DNA of 22,215 nt from Rickettsia typhi (GCA_945902255.1 CAMDMO010000009.1:1-22215); one strand, 5' to 3'; shown: positions 1 through 7,919, counted from the first letter of the stretch. The notes: a model not told the origin generated them from the letters alone. Numbers and translations: made by a program.

Positions 1-103
1 ACCCCGTCATGCGACGGGGTGACAACTTGATGCAATGAGGTGACAACTTGATGCAATGGGGTAACAACTTGATGCAGCGGGGTGACAACTTAAGAAAGTT
101 GGT
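1..103. repeat. Right half of palindrome/tandem-repeat element, locus A (cut by window edge)
   Basis: Bases 1-20 form a perfect hairpin with an 8-bp stem (ACCCCGTC/GACGGGGT) and a 4-base loop. It matches the outer hairpin of the elements at 4743-4882 and 17626-17748, but with loop ATGC instead of ATTC. Four direct repeats of 20-21 bases follow directly at 21-41, 42-62, 63-83 and 84-103. Each begins GACAACTT or AACAACTT, and the first three end in GGT preceded by G or A. The end of each unit recreates the GGGGT edge of the palindrome. The left arm would lie outside the window. No coding function is seen. Confidence 0.85.
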
Positions 104-111
104 GTTATAAA
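82..111 (+). promoter_or_regulatory. Candidate ftsH promoter, -35 inside the tandem repeat
   Basis: GTGACA at 82-87 (5 of 6 matches to TTGACA) lies 18 bases before TATAAA at 106-111. TG at 103-104 forms an extended -10 (TGTTATAAA). The -35 falls on the junction between the last two tandem repeat units, so the repeat edge appears to supply it. Transcription would start near 118 and leave a leader of about 90 bases before ftsH. This is a motif match only. Confidence 0.45.
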
Positions 112-159
112 AAATATCTGTTTTTATTTGCCAATGCCAGAATTTCAGACATTTTTTAA

Positions 160-176
160 AAAGCGTTAAACGCTTT
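160..176 (+). other. Small hairpin in the ftsH leader
   Basis: AAAGCG-TTAAA-CGCTTT forms a 6-bp stem with a 5-base loop, 33 bases before the ftsH start. It has no T-run, so it does not look like a terminator. It could affect leader stability or be chance in AT-rich DNA. Confidence 0.25.
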
Positions 177-209
177 CTAATTAAATTTAAAACAAACAAA
201 ACTATCTAA

Positions 210-2096
210 ATGAAAAATCCTCTTTCACGCAACTTTCTTACTTGGATAGTTATATTCATCGTAGTAATGAGCATCTCCAATATATTAGGAGGGCCGGACG
301 GAATATCGGCGAATAAGCTGGCTTTTAGTGATTTTATGAAAAAAGTTGCGGCTGGTGAAGTAACCAAAGTTGATATTAAAGGCAGTGACTTAACCGGAAC
401 ATTAAAAGAGGGCGGGCAATTTTATGTTTATCTTCCGGAATATCCAAATTTAGTTGAAAAATTACAAGGAAGCGGAGTTGAAATTAATGCGGTTCCTTTG
501 GTTAGTAAGTCTGAGAAGGTGATTGCAGGAATTTTAGGTTGGTTGCCATTTATTTTAATGATTGCAATCTGGATCTTTTTTGCTCGTGGCGCCTCTGGCG
601 GCGGCGGTGGTCGTGGTGGCGCATTTGGTTTTGGAAAATCTCGCGCTAAATTATTGCAAGAAAGTAAAGTAAAAATTACCTTTGCAGATGTTGCGGGAAT
701 TGACGAGGCGAAACAAGAATTAATTGAGATTGTTGATTTTTTAAAAGATGCTAAAAAATATACCGATGTTGGTGCAAGAATTCCTCGCGGATGTTTATTA
801 ATTGGCTCTCCTGGAACTGGTAAAACGCTATTAGCGCGCGCCATTGCTGGTGAAGCTGGTGTGCCATTTTTCTCAATTTCTGGTTCAGATTTCGTTGAAA
901 TGTTTGTTGGTGTAGGCGCAAGTCGTGTTCGTGATATGTTTGAACAAGCGAAAAAAAGCGCACCTTGTATTGTTTTTATTGATGAAATTGACGCAGTTGG
1001 TCGTCACAGAGGAAGTGGAGTTGGCGGCGGAAATGATGAGCGCGAACAAACCCTAAACCAATTGCTAGTTGAAATGGATGGATTTTCTGAAAATGAAGGA
1101 GTGGTAATTATTGCCGCCACTAACCGTCCGGATGTTTTAGATCGCGCTTTGCTTCGTCCAGGGCGTTTTGATCGTCAAGTTACAGTTCCAAACCCTGATA
1201 TTGTTGGGCGTGAGCAAATTATTAATGTTCATATTAAAAAAATCGCCGCCGCTTCTGATATTGATGTTAAAACAATTGCGCGTGGCACTCCAGGATTTGC
1301 CGGTGCTGACTTAGCGAATTTGATTAATGAAGGCGCTTTAATGGCGGCTCGCAATAATCAAAAAATGGTGACCATGAAAAATCTTGAAGAAGCTAAAGAT
1401 AAAATAATGATGGGTGCCGAAAGAAAGTCGATGGTGATGCAGCAATCAGAAAAAGAATTAACTGCTTACCATGAGTCTGGTCATGCTATTACTTCGATTA
1501 ATTGCGCTAATTCTGACCCAATTCATAAAGCAACTATAATTCCTCGTGGACGCGCTTTAGGACTGGTTATGCGTCTTCCTGAAAATGATCGTTTTTCAGT
1601 TACTCGCGCTAAATTACATGATGATTTGGTGGTTGCAATGGGCGGAAGAGCGGCTGAAGAGTTAATTTTTGGCTATGATAAAGTTACAACCGGTGCTTCT
1701 TCTGATATTTCTCAAGCAACTAGCATGGCCCGCAACATGGTTACTCGTTGGGGTTTAAGTGATAAGGTTGGGGCAGTTGATTATGCTGAAGACGAAGGTG
1801 GTAAATTTTACGCAGCAAATAAAGTATTTTCTGAAGAAACTGGCAGAATAATTGACGAAGAAGTGAAGCGTATAATTGACGAAGCCTTGACTCGCGCTAA
1901 AAAAATCTTGCTTGAAAAAAGACAAGATCTTGAAAAGCTAGCCAGATCTTTACTTGAATATGAAACTCTAAGCGGCGATGAAATTAAAGATCTTTTAGCT
2001 GGTAAGGAAATTAGAAAAGCTTCTTTCGTAAATAATTCTAGCACTACTGGCTCTGCAACTAGCTTCGTGCCAAATGTTAGCGATAGCGCGGTTTAG
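210..2096 (+). CDS. ftsH: ATP-dependent zinc metalloprotease FtsH
   Basis: Membrane-bound AAA+ protease that extracts and degrades misfolded membrane proteins and short-lived cytosolic proteins, acting as a hexamer in the inner membrane. Visible in order: a first membrane helix (about residues 10-28), a periplasmic segment, a second membrane helix (about 103-125), a glycine-rich linker, Walker A GSPGTGKT (199-206), Walker B with D258-E259, a second-region-of-homology Arg segment (RPGRFD), and the zinc site HESGH at 421-425. HESGH replaces the more common HEAGH but keeps both His and the Glu. Length 628 aa is normal for the family. The ATG start has no Shine-Dalgarno. The gene follows a repeat element that may provide its promoter, and the next gene, dnaN, is 278 bases downstream, so it is probably transcribed alone. 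Confidence 0.97.
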   Translation: MKNPLSRNFLTWIVIFIVVMSISNILGGPDGISANKLAFSDFMKKVAAGEVTKVDIKGSDLTGTLKEGGQFYVYLPEYPNLVEKLQGSGVEINAVPLVSKSEKVIAGILGWLPFILMIAIWIFFARGASGGGGGRGGAFGFGKSRAKLLQESKVKITFADVAGIDEAKQELIEIVDFLKDAKKYTDVGARIPRGCLLIGSPGTGKTLLARAIAGEAGVPFFSISGSDFVEMFVGVGASRVRDMFEQAKKSAPCIVFIDEIDAVGRHRGSGVGGGNDEREQTLNQLLVEMDGFSENEGVVIIAATNRPDVLDRALLRPGRFDRQVTVPNPDIVGREQIINVHIKKIAAASDIDVKTIARGTPGFAGADLANLINEGALMAARNNQKMVTMKNLEEAKDKIMMGAERKSMVMQQSEKELTAYHESGHAITSINCANSDPIHKATIIPRGRALGLVMRLPENDRFSVTRAKLHDDLVVAMGGRAAEELIFGYDKVTTGASSDISQATSMARNMVTRWGLSDKVGAVDYAEDEGGKFYAANKVFSEETGRIIDEEVKRIIDEALTRAKKILLEKRQDLEKLARSLLEYETLSGDEIKDLLAGKEIRKASFVNNSSTTGSATSFVPNVSDSAV

Positions 2097-2169
2097 TTTT
2101 AGTTATTGGTGGGGCTTGGGAGTTTTTAAGCTCAATAGAATCCCTTGAGTCCTTTGAGAACCTTAAGCT

Positions 2170-2192
2170 GGGAGGAGTTTGTAACTCCGCCC
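2170..2192 (+). other. Hairpin in the ftsH-dnaN gap
   Basis: GGG-A-GGAGTT, loop TGT, AACTCC-G-CCC gives nine base pairs with one A/G mismatch. It lies 74 bases after the ftsH stop. No T-run follows, so a Rho-independent terminator is not well supported; it may stabilise the ftsH 3' end or be a repeat remnant. The rest of the 2097-2374 gap is AT-rich; I see no gene or clear promoter in it. Confidence 0.3.
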
Positions 2193-2374
2193 TAAAGTTC
2201 ATGTCAAATTTAAGTAATTATAGATCTTAAATTTTTCATGAATATGTGTGGGCGCGATTGCGTAACTATGTAAAAAAGAAAAAGTTGAATTTAAGTCGTT
2301 GATTTTTATGATGTGATGATAAATAAAAATAACGCAACAATCACCTTTAAAACCCTTAAATAAATAAAAAAAAT

Positions 2375-3481
2375 ATGCAATTTGATGTTTCAAAACAAAC
2401 TCTATTAAAAGCCATTTCAAGCGTTAACGGCGCGGTTGAAAAGAAAAATACTATTCCGGTTTTACAAAATATTAAAATTGAAGCCAGAGACGAAAAAGTT
2501 ATTCTATCAGCAACCGATATGGATATTCTGGTTACTTCAACTTTTGAAGCTAGCATGAAAACAGGTGGCGTCACAACTGTGTTGGCGCAAATGTTTTTTG
2601 ACATTGTTAGAAAAATTCCAGATGGATCTAACATAATGATCACGCAAGAAAGCCCAACTATTTTACAAATTAAATCTGGTAAATCGAAATATAATTTACC
2701 TTGCATTGACGCTTCTGAATTTCCAAATTTATCAGAAGGTGAGTTAGGTGCGGAAGTTGAAATTGAAGCAGATAAATTATCTAAAATGATCGATAAAACC
2801 CGTTTCGCAATTTCAAATGATGAAACTCGTTATTATTTAAATGGGCTTTATTTGCAAGCGATGCAAAAAGATGCTGGTTTTGAGCTTAGAACAGTTGCAA
2901 CTGATGGACATAGAATGGCTCTATCTTTTTTTGATGCCGCTGATATTAAAGTTGCTTTTGGAGTAATTTTGCCAAAAAAATCAGTTGCAGAAATTAGAAG
3001 AATTATTGACGGATCAAAAACCATAAAGCTATCAGTATCACGAGCTAAAATTAAAGTTGTTACAGAGCAAACCACAATAGTTTCAAAATTAATTGATGGT
3101 GAATTTCCTGATTATGAAAAAGTTTTACCAAAAAATAATAATCAAATTGCGGTAATAAATAAAAAAAGCTTTTTTGATTGTGTTGATCGCGTTTCAACTG
3201 TGGCAAATGATAAACATAAATCAGTAAAATTGATTATTGAAAATGGTAAGATGAATTTGCAAGTTAATACCAATGACGGCAGTTTTGCTTATGAGGAAAT
3301 GGATGTTAATTATTCTGGCGAGCGCATTGAAACTGGCTTTAATTCTCGTTATTTATTAGATATTATTGGTCAATTTGATAAAGAAGAAATAATAATGCGC
3401 TTTAGAGACAGCTCTTCTCCAGCGATTCTTGAAGCTAAGGAATTAAATTCAGTATTTGTAATTATGCCGGTTAGAATATAG
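2375..3481 (+). CDS. dnaN: DNA polymerase III beta subunit (sliding clamp)
   Basis: Ring-shaped processivity factor that tethers DNA polymerase III to DNA. The 368-aa length matches the family (about 366-375 aa). The protein has the usual three-fold similar domain plan, with MQFDVSKQTLLKAISSVNGAV at the N-terminus, the conserved TDGHRMA stretch at residues 176-182 (usually TDGHRLA), and the family C-terminal end VFVIMPVRI. The start is ATG after an A-rich stretch without Shine-Dalgarno. recF begins 9 bases after the stop, so the two are almost certainly co-transcribed. dnaA, which is next to dnaN in many bacteria, is not here; ftsH is the upstream neighbour. Confidence 0.96.
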   Translation: MQFDVSKQTLLKAISSVNGAVEKKNTIPVLQNIKIEARDEKVILSATDMDILVTSTFEASMKTGGVTTVLAQMFFDIVRKIPDGSNIMITQESPTILQIKSGKSKYNLPCIDASEFPNLSEGELGAEVEIEADKLSKMIDKTRFAISNDETRYYLNGLYLQAMQKDAGFELRTVATDGHRMALSFFDAADIKVAFGVILPKKSVAEIRRIIDGSKTIKLSVSRAKIKVVTEQTTIVSKLIDGEFPDYEKVLPKNNNQIAVINKKSFFDCVDRVSTVANDKHKSVKLIIENGKMNLQVNTNDGSFAYEEMDVNYSGERIETGFNSRYLLDIIGQFDKEEIIMRFRDSSSPAILEAKELNSVFVIMPVRI

Positions 3482-3490
3482 ATCTATTTG

Positions 3491-4615
3491 ATGTTGCAAG
3501 TAACCAAAATCTTACTGACAAATTTTCGTAATTTTTCATCAAAAAAAATCAAATTTTCAAAATCTTTGGTTCTTTTTGTTGGAAAAAATGGCGTTGGAAA
3601 AACCAATATTCTTGAAGGACTTACTTTATTTGGACGCAATTCTTCCTTGCGCGGAGCTGATTTTGAAGAGATGATTCTTAATTCTTCCTTGGAAAAAAAA
3701 TTCACTATTTATTCGGAAATTTCTAATCACGAATTTATTGAAAAAATTGCCCTATCTTTTGATTTAAATTCAAAAAAGAAAGTTTTACAAATCAATGAAG
3801 AAATCATTAATGGCAAGCGTCAGAGTGATATTCGAGGCTATTTAATAAATTTTATTTATTTAAATCCAACCCTTGAGCAATTATTTATTTTGGGCAAATC
3901 TGAGCGCAGAAATTACATGGATAAAATTGTTTCTGATCTTGATTTTGAACATAATAGTCGTGTGAATAATTATCAAAAATTGCTCAAAGAAAGATTGATG
4001 ATTTTGCAGAAATATAAATTTTCAAATGAGAAAAAAACTCAAGATAAATGGTTGGATATTGTAGAAAATAATATTGTTGAACTTGGTACCGCTATTGCTT
4101 CAGCAAGAATTGAGGCGATTGATTTTTTTAATAAAGCAATTCAATCTTTTTCGTCAAATTTTCCTAAGCCGAAATTAAAAGTGATAGGTGAGGTTGAGGA
4201 AATGGTTTTAAAACAAAGCGCTATTCAATTTGAAGAATTTTACAAAAATAAATTAAAAGAAAATCGCGCTCAAGATTTAGCAAATTTTAAGACTCATTTT
4301 GGAGTTCATCGCAGTGATTTTGATGCAATTTTTATTGAAAAAAATATTTCGGCAACGCTTTGCTCTACCGGTGAGCAAAAGGCAATAATGATTTCAATTA
4401 CTTTGGCGCGCGCTAAAATTTCTTCAACTTATAAAAATCAACCAACAGTTTTAATTTTTGATGAAATAGTTTCGCATTTGGATGAAAAAAGGAAGATAGA
4501 TTTATTTGAAGAAATTGCCGCAACGTCACTTCAAGCCTTTTTCAGTGCCACTTCTGTTGATTTAATTCCAAGAGAATTTGTTGAAAAAGAAATATTGGAT
4601 GTGATTGATGTATAG
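3491..4615 (+). CDS. recF: DNA replication/repair protein RecF
   Basis: SMC-like ATPase that helps load RecA at single-strand gaps in the RecFOR pathway. Walker A GKNGVGKT lies at residues 31-38. The ABC-type signature appears as STGEQK, and Walker B as LIFDEIVSHLDE with D324-E325. Length 374 aa is typical. I chose the ATG at 3491; the TTG directly before it would add one residue and is less likely. The gene follows dnaN by 9 bases. It ends just before the repeat element that separates it from the convergent minus-strand cluster, and no T-rich terminator is visible after it. Confidence 0.95.
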   Translation: MLQVTKILLTNFRNFSSKKIKFSKSLVLFVGKNGVGKTNILEGLTLFGRNSSLRGADFEEMILNSSLEKKFTIYSEISNHEFIEKIALSFDLNSKKKVLQINEEIINGKRQSDIRGYLINFIYLNPTLEQLFILGKSERRNYMDKIVSDLDFEHNSRVNNYQKLLKERLMILQKYKFSNEKKTQDKWLDIVENNIVELGTAIASARIEAIDFFNKAIQSFSSNFPKPKLKVIGEVEEMVLKQSAIQFEEFYKNKLKENRAQDLANFKTHFGVHRSDFDAIFIEKNISATLCSTGEQKAIMISITLARAKISSTYKNQPTVLIFDEIVSHLDEKRKIDLFEEIAATSLQAFFSATSVDLIPREFVEKEILDVIDV

Positions 4616-4680
4616 TTTTTGCGATTAACGCTTTATGTGGAGATCAATATTTGGCTGTGGTTTTGTAGGTTATGCTCAGC

Positions 4681-5059
4681 TTAGTTTGTCAATTCGATTA
4701 GATTTTAATTCAAGTTTTCACAGAATCTCTTCTTAAGTTTTTACCATATTCTTTCTTGAATTGTCACCCCGTCGAATGACGGGGTCCATTTTGTCAAGAT
4801 TTCGATTTTAAATTAAATTAAGAATTTGTGACTAGATGGACCCCGTCATTCGACGGGGTGACAATTCAAGAAAGAATATGGTGACAATTCAAGAAAGAAT
4901 ACGGCAAAAACTCACTACGAAATATGGTAAAACCCACGAAAGAATAATGGTAAAAACTCAGAAAGAATGCAGTAAAAACTCAGAAAGAATACAACAAAAA
5001 CTCAGAAAGAATACAACAAAAACTTAAGAATTAATGTGATGAAAACTTAAAAAAATATC
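4681..5059. repeat. Palindrome/tandem-repeat element, locus B
   Basis: The core is a perfect 47-bp inverted repeat, 4743-4789 against 4836-4882, with a 46-base AT-rich spacer. Each arm contains a smaller hairpin (CCCCGTC/GACGGGG). To the right, 4860-5059 is a degenerate tandem array of 22-23 bp units. Early units read GACAATTCAAGAAAGAATA; later ones read AAAACTCAGAAAGAATAC, and two of these are identical 22-mers at about 4974-5017. To the left, 4681-4742 on the reverse strand holds two or three diverged units of the same type. The element fills the gap between convergent recF and the minus-strand FAD gene, and the array reaches to within about 16 bases of that gene's stop. I see no gene in the 4616-5075 gap. 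Confidence 0.85.
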
Positions 5060-5075
5060 GAAGTCGGATACTGAA

Positions 5076-6500
5076 TTATTGATTAAAAATTTTATTAGCA
5101 ATTTCGCGTGCTTGAGGAGCTATATCTGGCACTGCGGTAATTTCAAAAGTGCTGCCAAAATTTAAGCCACCCATAATATAAAAATTAGAATTTTGCGAGA
5201 TTATTCCAGAATTTAAATCATCGCGAATCGCAATGTTATTTTTAATTAAGCTATCGATCATTTTTGATTTAAATCCATAATCAAATCCTGTGCAGTCTAT
5301 GATGTTTTTTACTTTAGATCTTTCTTTGGTAAAAATTACTTTTTTAGAATCAATTAGCTTAGAAATTATTTCAAATTGAGATGGTGGACATCTGTGTCTG
5401 TGAACATTCCACACCCTGAAGCAATGTCTTAAAAATCTTTGTCTTTTCTCTTTATTTAAAGCTTTCCAAAAGTCTTGAGTTAATGGTCTAAAAGCATCAA
5501 AAGTGGCTTGCCAATTTTTAGAGTTTTTACATTCGCCGGTGAACTTTTTAAATATTAAAGAAAGAGGAAGTTTAGCATCTTCAATAGTTAAAGGAGATGT
5601 AAATTTTATTGATGGATCAGAATTTATTTTATGAACCTGTGGCATAATTCCGGTTCTAGAATGCATAAAAATAGTGCCTTCGTAATTTAAATCACGAAGC
5701 GCGATCATTGCGTCAAAAGCAGTTAGACCACAACCTCTGATATGAATTTCTTTTTGAGATAAATAATCTTGTAAATTAATTCGCCAAAAATTTTCTTGCC
5801 AATTTTTTAACCTTACACCGCTAGATAAAACGCAGTGATTATAAGCGTTTCCTTCAATTAAATAATGTTTATTTTTTACATCAATATTGGTGATTTTTTT
5901 ATTAATAAATTCGTAAGAAATTCCTTTTTTATCAGCAATTCGAAGAGTTGATTCTAGTAAGTCGGCAAGATAAATTCCAAAAATTTGTCTTGGCACAAAA
6001 TCATTTTCGCCATAGTTATAACCCTTAGAAACTAGCCACTTAAAGAAATGTTTGCGATCATCACAAAATACACCCATTTTTTGTGCAGGAACATTTAAAA
6101 GGTGGTTTATATTTCTTGTGGAATAAGCGATTCCTTTAGAAAAAAAGCGTGATTTTTCAAAAATTCTTATTTTTAATTTACTTGAAGATGGTTGATATTT
6201 TTCAACAATATTAAGAAAAGCAAGTAAGCCGCTTAAGCCAAATCCAACAATTGCAATATGTCGATCTTTGCCCGAAGCCATAGTTGCAACCTCAGCCCTT
6301 ACCGACATTATTTTATATAGTTTTGAAATAATCGAGCTTCCAGTAGTTACAAAAAGAAATGGCGCTACACAGTGAACCAAAAGCGCTAAAAACGCGGCAA
6401 GACAATTTCTGCAAAAATAAAATGCATGACGCATGTGAGTGAAATAAGACTCATTAACATCGCGCAGATGTTTAGTTAAAGATGTAAATTTGATAGCCAT
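5076..6500 (-). CDS. DUF6356 domain fused to FAD/NAD(P)-binding oxidoreductase-like protein
   Basis: Two parts are visible in one 474-aa frame. Residues 1 to about 70 resemble the small alphaproteobacterial DUF6356 family: SYFTHMRHA, then a membrane-spanning stretch with LVHCVAPFLFVTTGS, then a short basic tail. The rest resembles the FAD-NAD(P)-binding family PF13454. It has a Rossmann dinucleotide motif G86-F-G88-L-S-G91 and the conserved segment GIAYSTRNINHLLNVPAQKM. Near the C-terminus are DCTGFDYG and a second Gly-rich stretch (IMGGLNFG). Substrate and reaction are unknown; the N-terminal segment would anchor the enzyme in the membrane. The start is the ATG at 6500; a TTG at 6524 would add 8 residues. 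An internal ATG at 6281 could start a separate FAD protein. It is last in the hemJ cluster, 128 bases after the 94-aa gene. Confidence 0.8.
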   Translation of the reverse strand: MAIKFTSLTKHLRDVNESYFTHMRHAFYFCRNCLAAFLALLVHCVAPFLFVTTGSSIISKLYKIMSVRAEVATMASGKDRHIAIVGFGLSGLLAFLNIVEKYQPSSSKLKIRIFEKSRFFSKGIAYSTRNINHLLNVPAQKMGVFCDDRKHFFKWLVSKGYNYGENDFVPRQIFGIYLADLLESTLRIADKKGISYEFINKKITNIDVKNKHYLIEGNAYNHCVLSSGVRLKNWQENFWRINLQDYLSQKEIHIRGCGLTAFDAMIALRDLNYEGTIFMHSRTGIMPQVHKINSDPSIKFTSPLTIEDAKLPLSLIFKKFTGECKNSKNWQATFDAFRPLTQDFWKALNKEKRQRFLRHCFRVWNVHRHRCPPSQFEIISKLIDSKKVIFTKERSKVKNIIDCTGFDYGFKSKMIDSLIKNNIAIRDDLNSGIISQNSNFYIMGGLNFGSTFEITAVPDIAPQAREIANKIFNQ

Positions 6501-6628
6501 TTTATTTTGAAGAGTTTTAAACAATTGATTTTATTGGCGGCAAGCTATTTTGCTGAAAATATAAATTCAAGAATTTTATGGAAATCTATAATCAATATTT
6601 TGTGTGATGAATTCTTTATATCGGGGTT

Positions 6629-6913
6629 TTAAAAATCAGAAAAATCCACAATTTTTGTTTTTAAGTAAGTATTGGCAAGATTAATAATTTTAGCTATAGC
6701 GGGAGAGTCTTCGCGAAAAAGATGAGTCGCTGCTTTTTTAATAAATTCTGCAGAATTTTCTTTGTTTATTGTGGCGCGATATAAAGCTTTATTTAACTCA
6801 TCAATAATAATTTCTGCTTGGTTAAAGCTTCCGGCATTTCTAAAATCATTGGGTTGTAAATTATCTAGAAAATCCATTTTTTGTTTCTGATAATTTGAGA
6901 TTAATTTTTCCAT
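6629..6913 (-). CDS. Hypothetical protein, 94 aa, predicted helical and soluble
   Basis: I do not recognise this protein. It starts at an ATG only 2 bases after the stop of the dipeptidase gene, which argues for a real, co-translated gene. The sequence is charged, lacks membrane segments and cysteines, and looks mostly helical. A central stretch, AEIIIDELNKALYRAT, is amphipathic and is followed by a C-terminal helix rich in Ala and Ile (AIAKIINLANTYLKTK). It sits between a cell-wall-type dipeptidase and a membrane-anchored flavoprotein, but this context does not give a function. Confidence 0.65.
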   Translation of the reverse strand: MEKLISNYQKQKMDFLDNLQPNDFRNAGSFNQAEIIIDELNKALYRATINKENSAEFIKKAATHLFREDSPAIAKIINLANTYLKTKIVDFSDF

Positions 6914-6915
6914 TT

Positions 6916-7482
6916 TTATACTAAAAATAAGTCGCTGGAAGTCTTTATTACCGGATATTCTCTTGGTTTAAAAAGTTGATAATGCCACCATTCATTGGAA
7001 TAAAAATCAAAACCAGCTGCGGTCATAATTCCCAATAAAATTAAGCGATTACGCTGCGCTTCAGCGGAAATTTTATCACAATTGTGAAAAGCTAAATTAG
7101 AAAATTCATCAAAATCAGTGCCCATATCAAGCTCTTTTTTGCTATCGTCAACTAAAGTTAAATCAATTGCAACACCACGACAGTGAGGAATTGCACCACC
7201 ATCTGGGTTAGAAACAAATCCACCATTTATATCATCTGATGGAAATTTATCGAACATATATTTTTGCACTTCAATTGGACGAAATGTATCCCAAATTTTT
7301 AATTTTAGCCCTAAGTTTTTTGCTGATTTAATCGCTAATTTTAAAGGTTCAATTGCCGCTTGATGAAGATAGCAAAATCGATGAGAGTAGAGCTTGTGAC
7401 CGCAAACATTATTATTTGAAGCGTAACGCAAATCTAAAACTACATCAAATTTTGAAGTAGAAATTTCAACTAAATTTTCCAT
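6916..7482 (-). CDS. ddpX: D-alanyl-D-alanine dipeptidase (M15D, VanX/DdpX family)
   Basis: Zinc dipeptidase that cleaves D-Ala-D-Ala. Outside vancomycin-resistance operons this family is thought to recycle D-Ala from peptidoglycan turnover. The metal and catalytic pattern is complete: H100 and D107 in HCRGVAID, and E164-WW-H167 in EWWH. The spacings (7 and 3 residues) equal those of VanX H116/D123 and E181/H184. The FRP segment carrying the conserved Arg is also present. Length 188 aa is close to the family norm of about 190-200. No signal peptide is visible, so it should act in the cytoplasm. It lies 2 bases after hemJ and 2 bases before the 94-aa gene. It implies peptidoglycan metabolism in this organism; resistance is not implied because no vanH or vanA is seen. 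Confidence 0.88.
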   Translation of the reverse strand: MENLVEISTSKFDVVLDLRYASNNNVCGHKLYSHRFCYLHQAAIEPLKLAIKSAKNLGLKLKIWDTFRPIEVQKYMFDKFPSDDINGGFVSNPDGGAIPHCRGVAIDLTLVDDSKKELDMGTDFDEFSNLAFHNCDKISAEAQRNRLILLGIMTAAGFDFYSNEWWHYQLFKPREYPVIKTSSDLFLV

Positions 7483-7484
7483 AA

Positions 7485-7919
7485 CTAAAATGGTTTTAAA
7501 ATTACTAAAGCTACAATTGCAATCATTAGCAAAGTAGGAACTTCATTGATGATGCGATAAAATTTTTGACTATATTTATTTTGCCCTTTAGCAAAATTTT
7601 TTCGACATTTTGATAAAAAACCATGATAAGCAGCGAGCAATAAAACTAATGTAATTTTAATGTGAAGCCAAATGAATTCAAAACCAATTTCTGAAGCTAG
7701 ATAAAAACCAAAAATAAAAACCAAAATCATTGCTGGAAGCATTATATAGCGTAAAAGCCTTAATTCCATTGTCTGAAAAATCTTATCAGTTTCTGAATTG
7801 ATTGCTACTTGACTATGATAAACAAAAATTCTTGGTAAGTATAACAAGCCAGCAAGCCATGAAATCACAGCTATAATATGTAATATTTTAACGACATCAT
7901 AAAGTTCAATATTTTCCAT
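7485..7919 (-). CDS. hemJ: Protoporphyrinogen IX oxidase HemJ (UPF0093)
   Basis: Small integral membrane protein that oxidises protoporphyrinogen IX to protoporphyrin IX, the next-to-last step of haem synthesis. It is the usual enzyme for this step in alphaproteobacteria. At 144 aa it has the family's size and about four membrane helices. H14 in the first helix (KILHIIAVISWLAGLLYLPR) is the conserved His, and the C-terminus ends in the conserved NEVPT...LKPF. It is the first gene of the minus-strand cluster, divergent from prs with 81 bases between them, so its promoter should lie in that gap. The haem product could serve the cytochrome c encoded at 8951. Confidence 0.92.
   Translation of the reverse strand: MENIELYDVVKILHIIAVISWLAGLLYLPRIFVYHSQVAINSETDKIFQTMELRLLRYIMLPAMILVFIFGFYLASEIGFEFIWLHIKITLVLLLAAYHGFLSKCRKNFAKGQNKYSQKFYRIINEVPTLLMIAIVALVILKPF

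Noticed and set aside
428..963. Minus-strand open frames inside ftsH
   Set aside because: They lie opposite a strongly conserved coding sequence and have no recognisable features.
2199..2420. Minus-strand 73-codon frame overlapping the dnaN start
   Set aside because: Low-complexity, Phe/Ile/Tyr-rich translation of AT-rich intergenic DNA that overlaps dnaN.
3488..3490. TTG as start of recF
   Set aside because: The adjacent ATG at 3491 is a better start codon and gives the usual RecF N-terminus.
4836..5027. 63-codon open frame on the + strand
   Set aside because: It starts inside the inverted repeat and reads through the tandem array; the Lys/Arg/Gln-rich, repetitive product is a by-product of the 22-23 bp units.
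6501..6524. TTG start adding 8 residues to the DUF6356-FAD protein
   Set aside because: The ATG at 6500 gives MAIKFTSL, a fitting N-terminus, and TTG has no Shine-Dalgarno.
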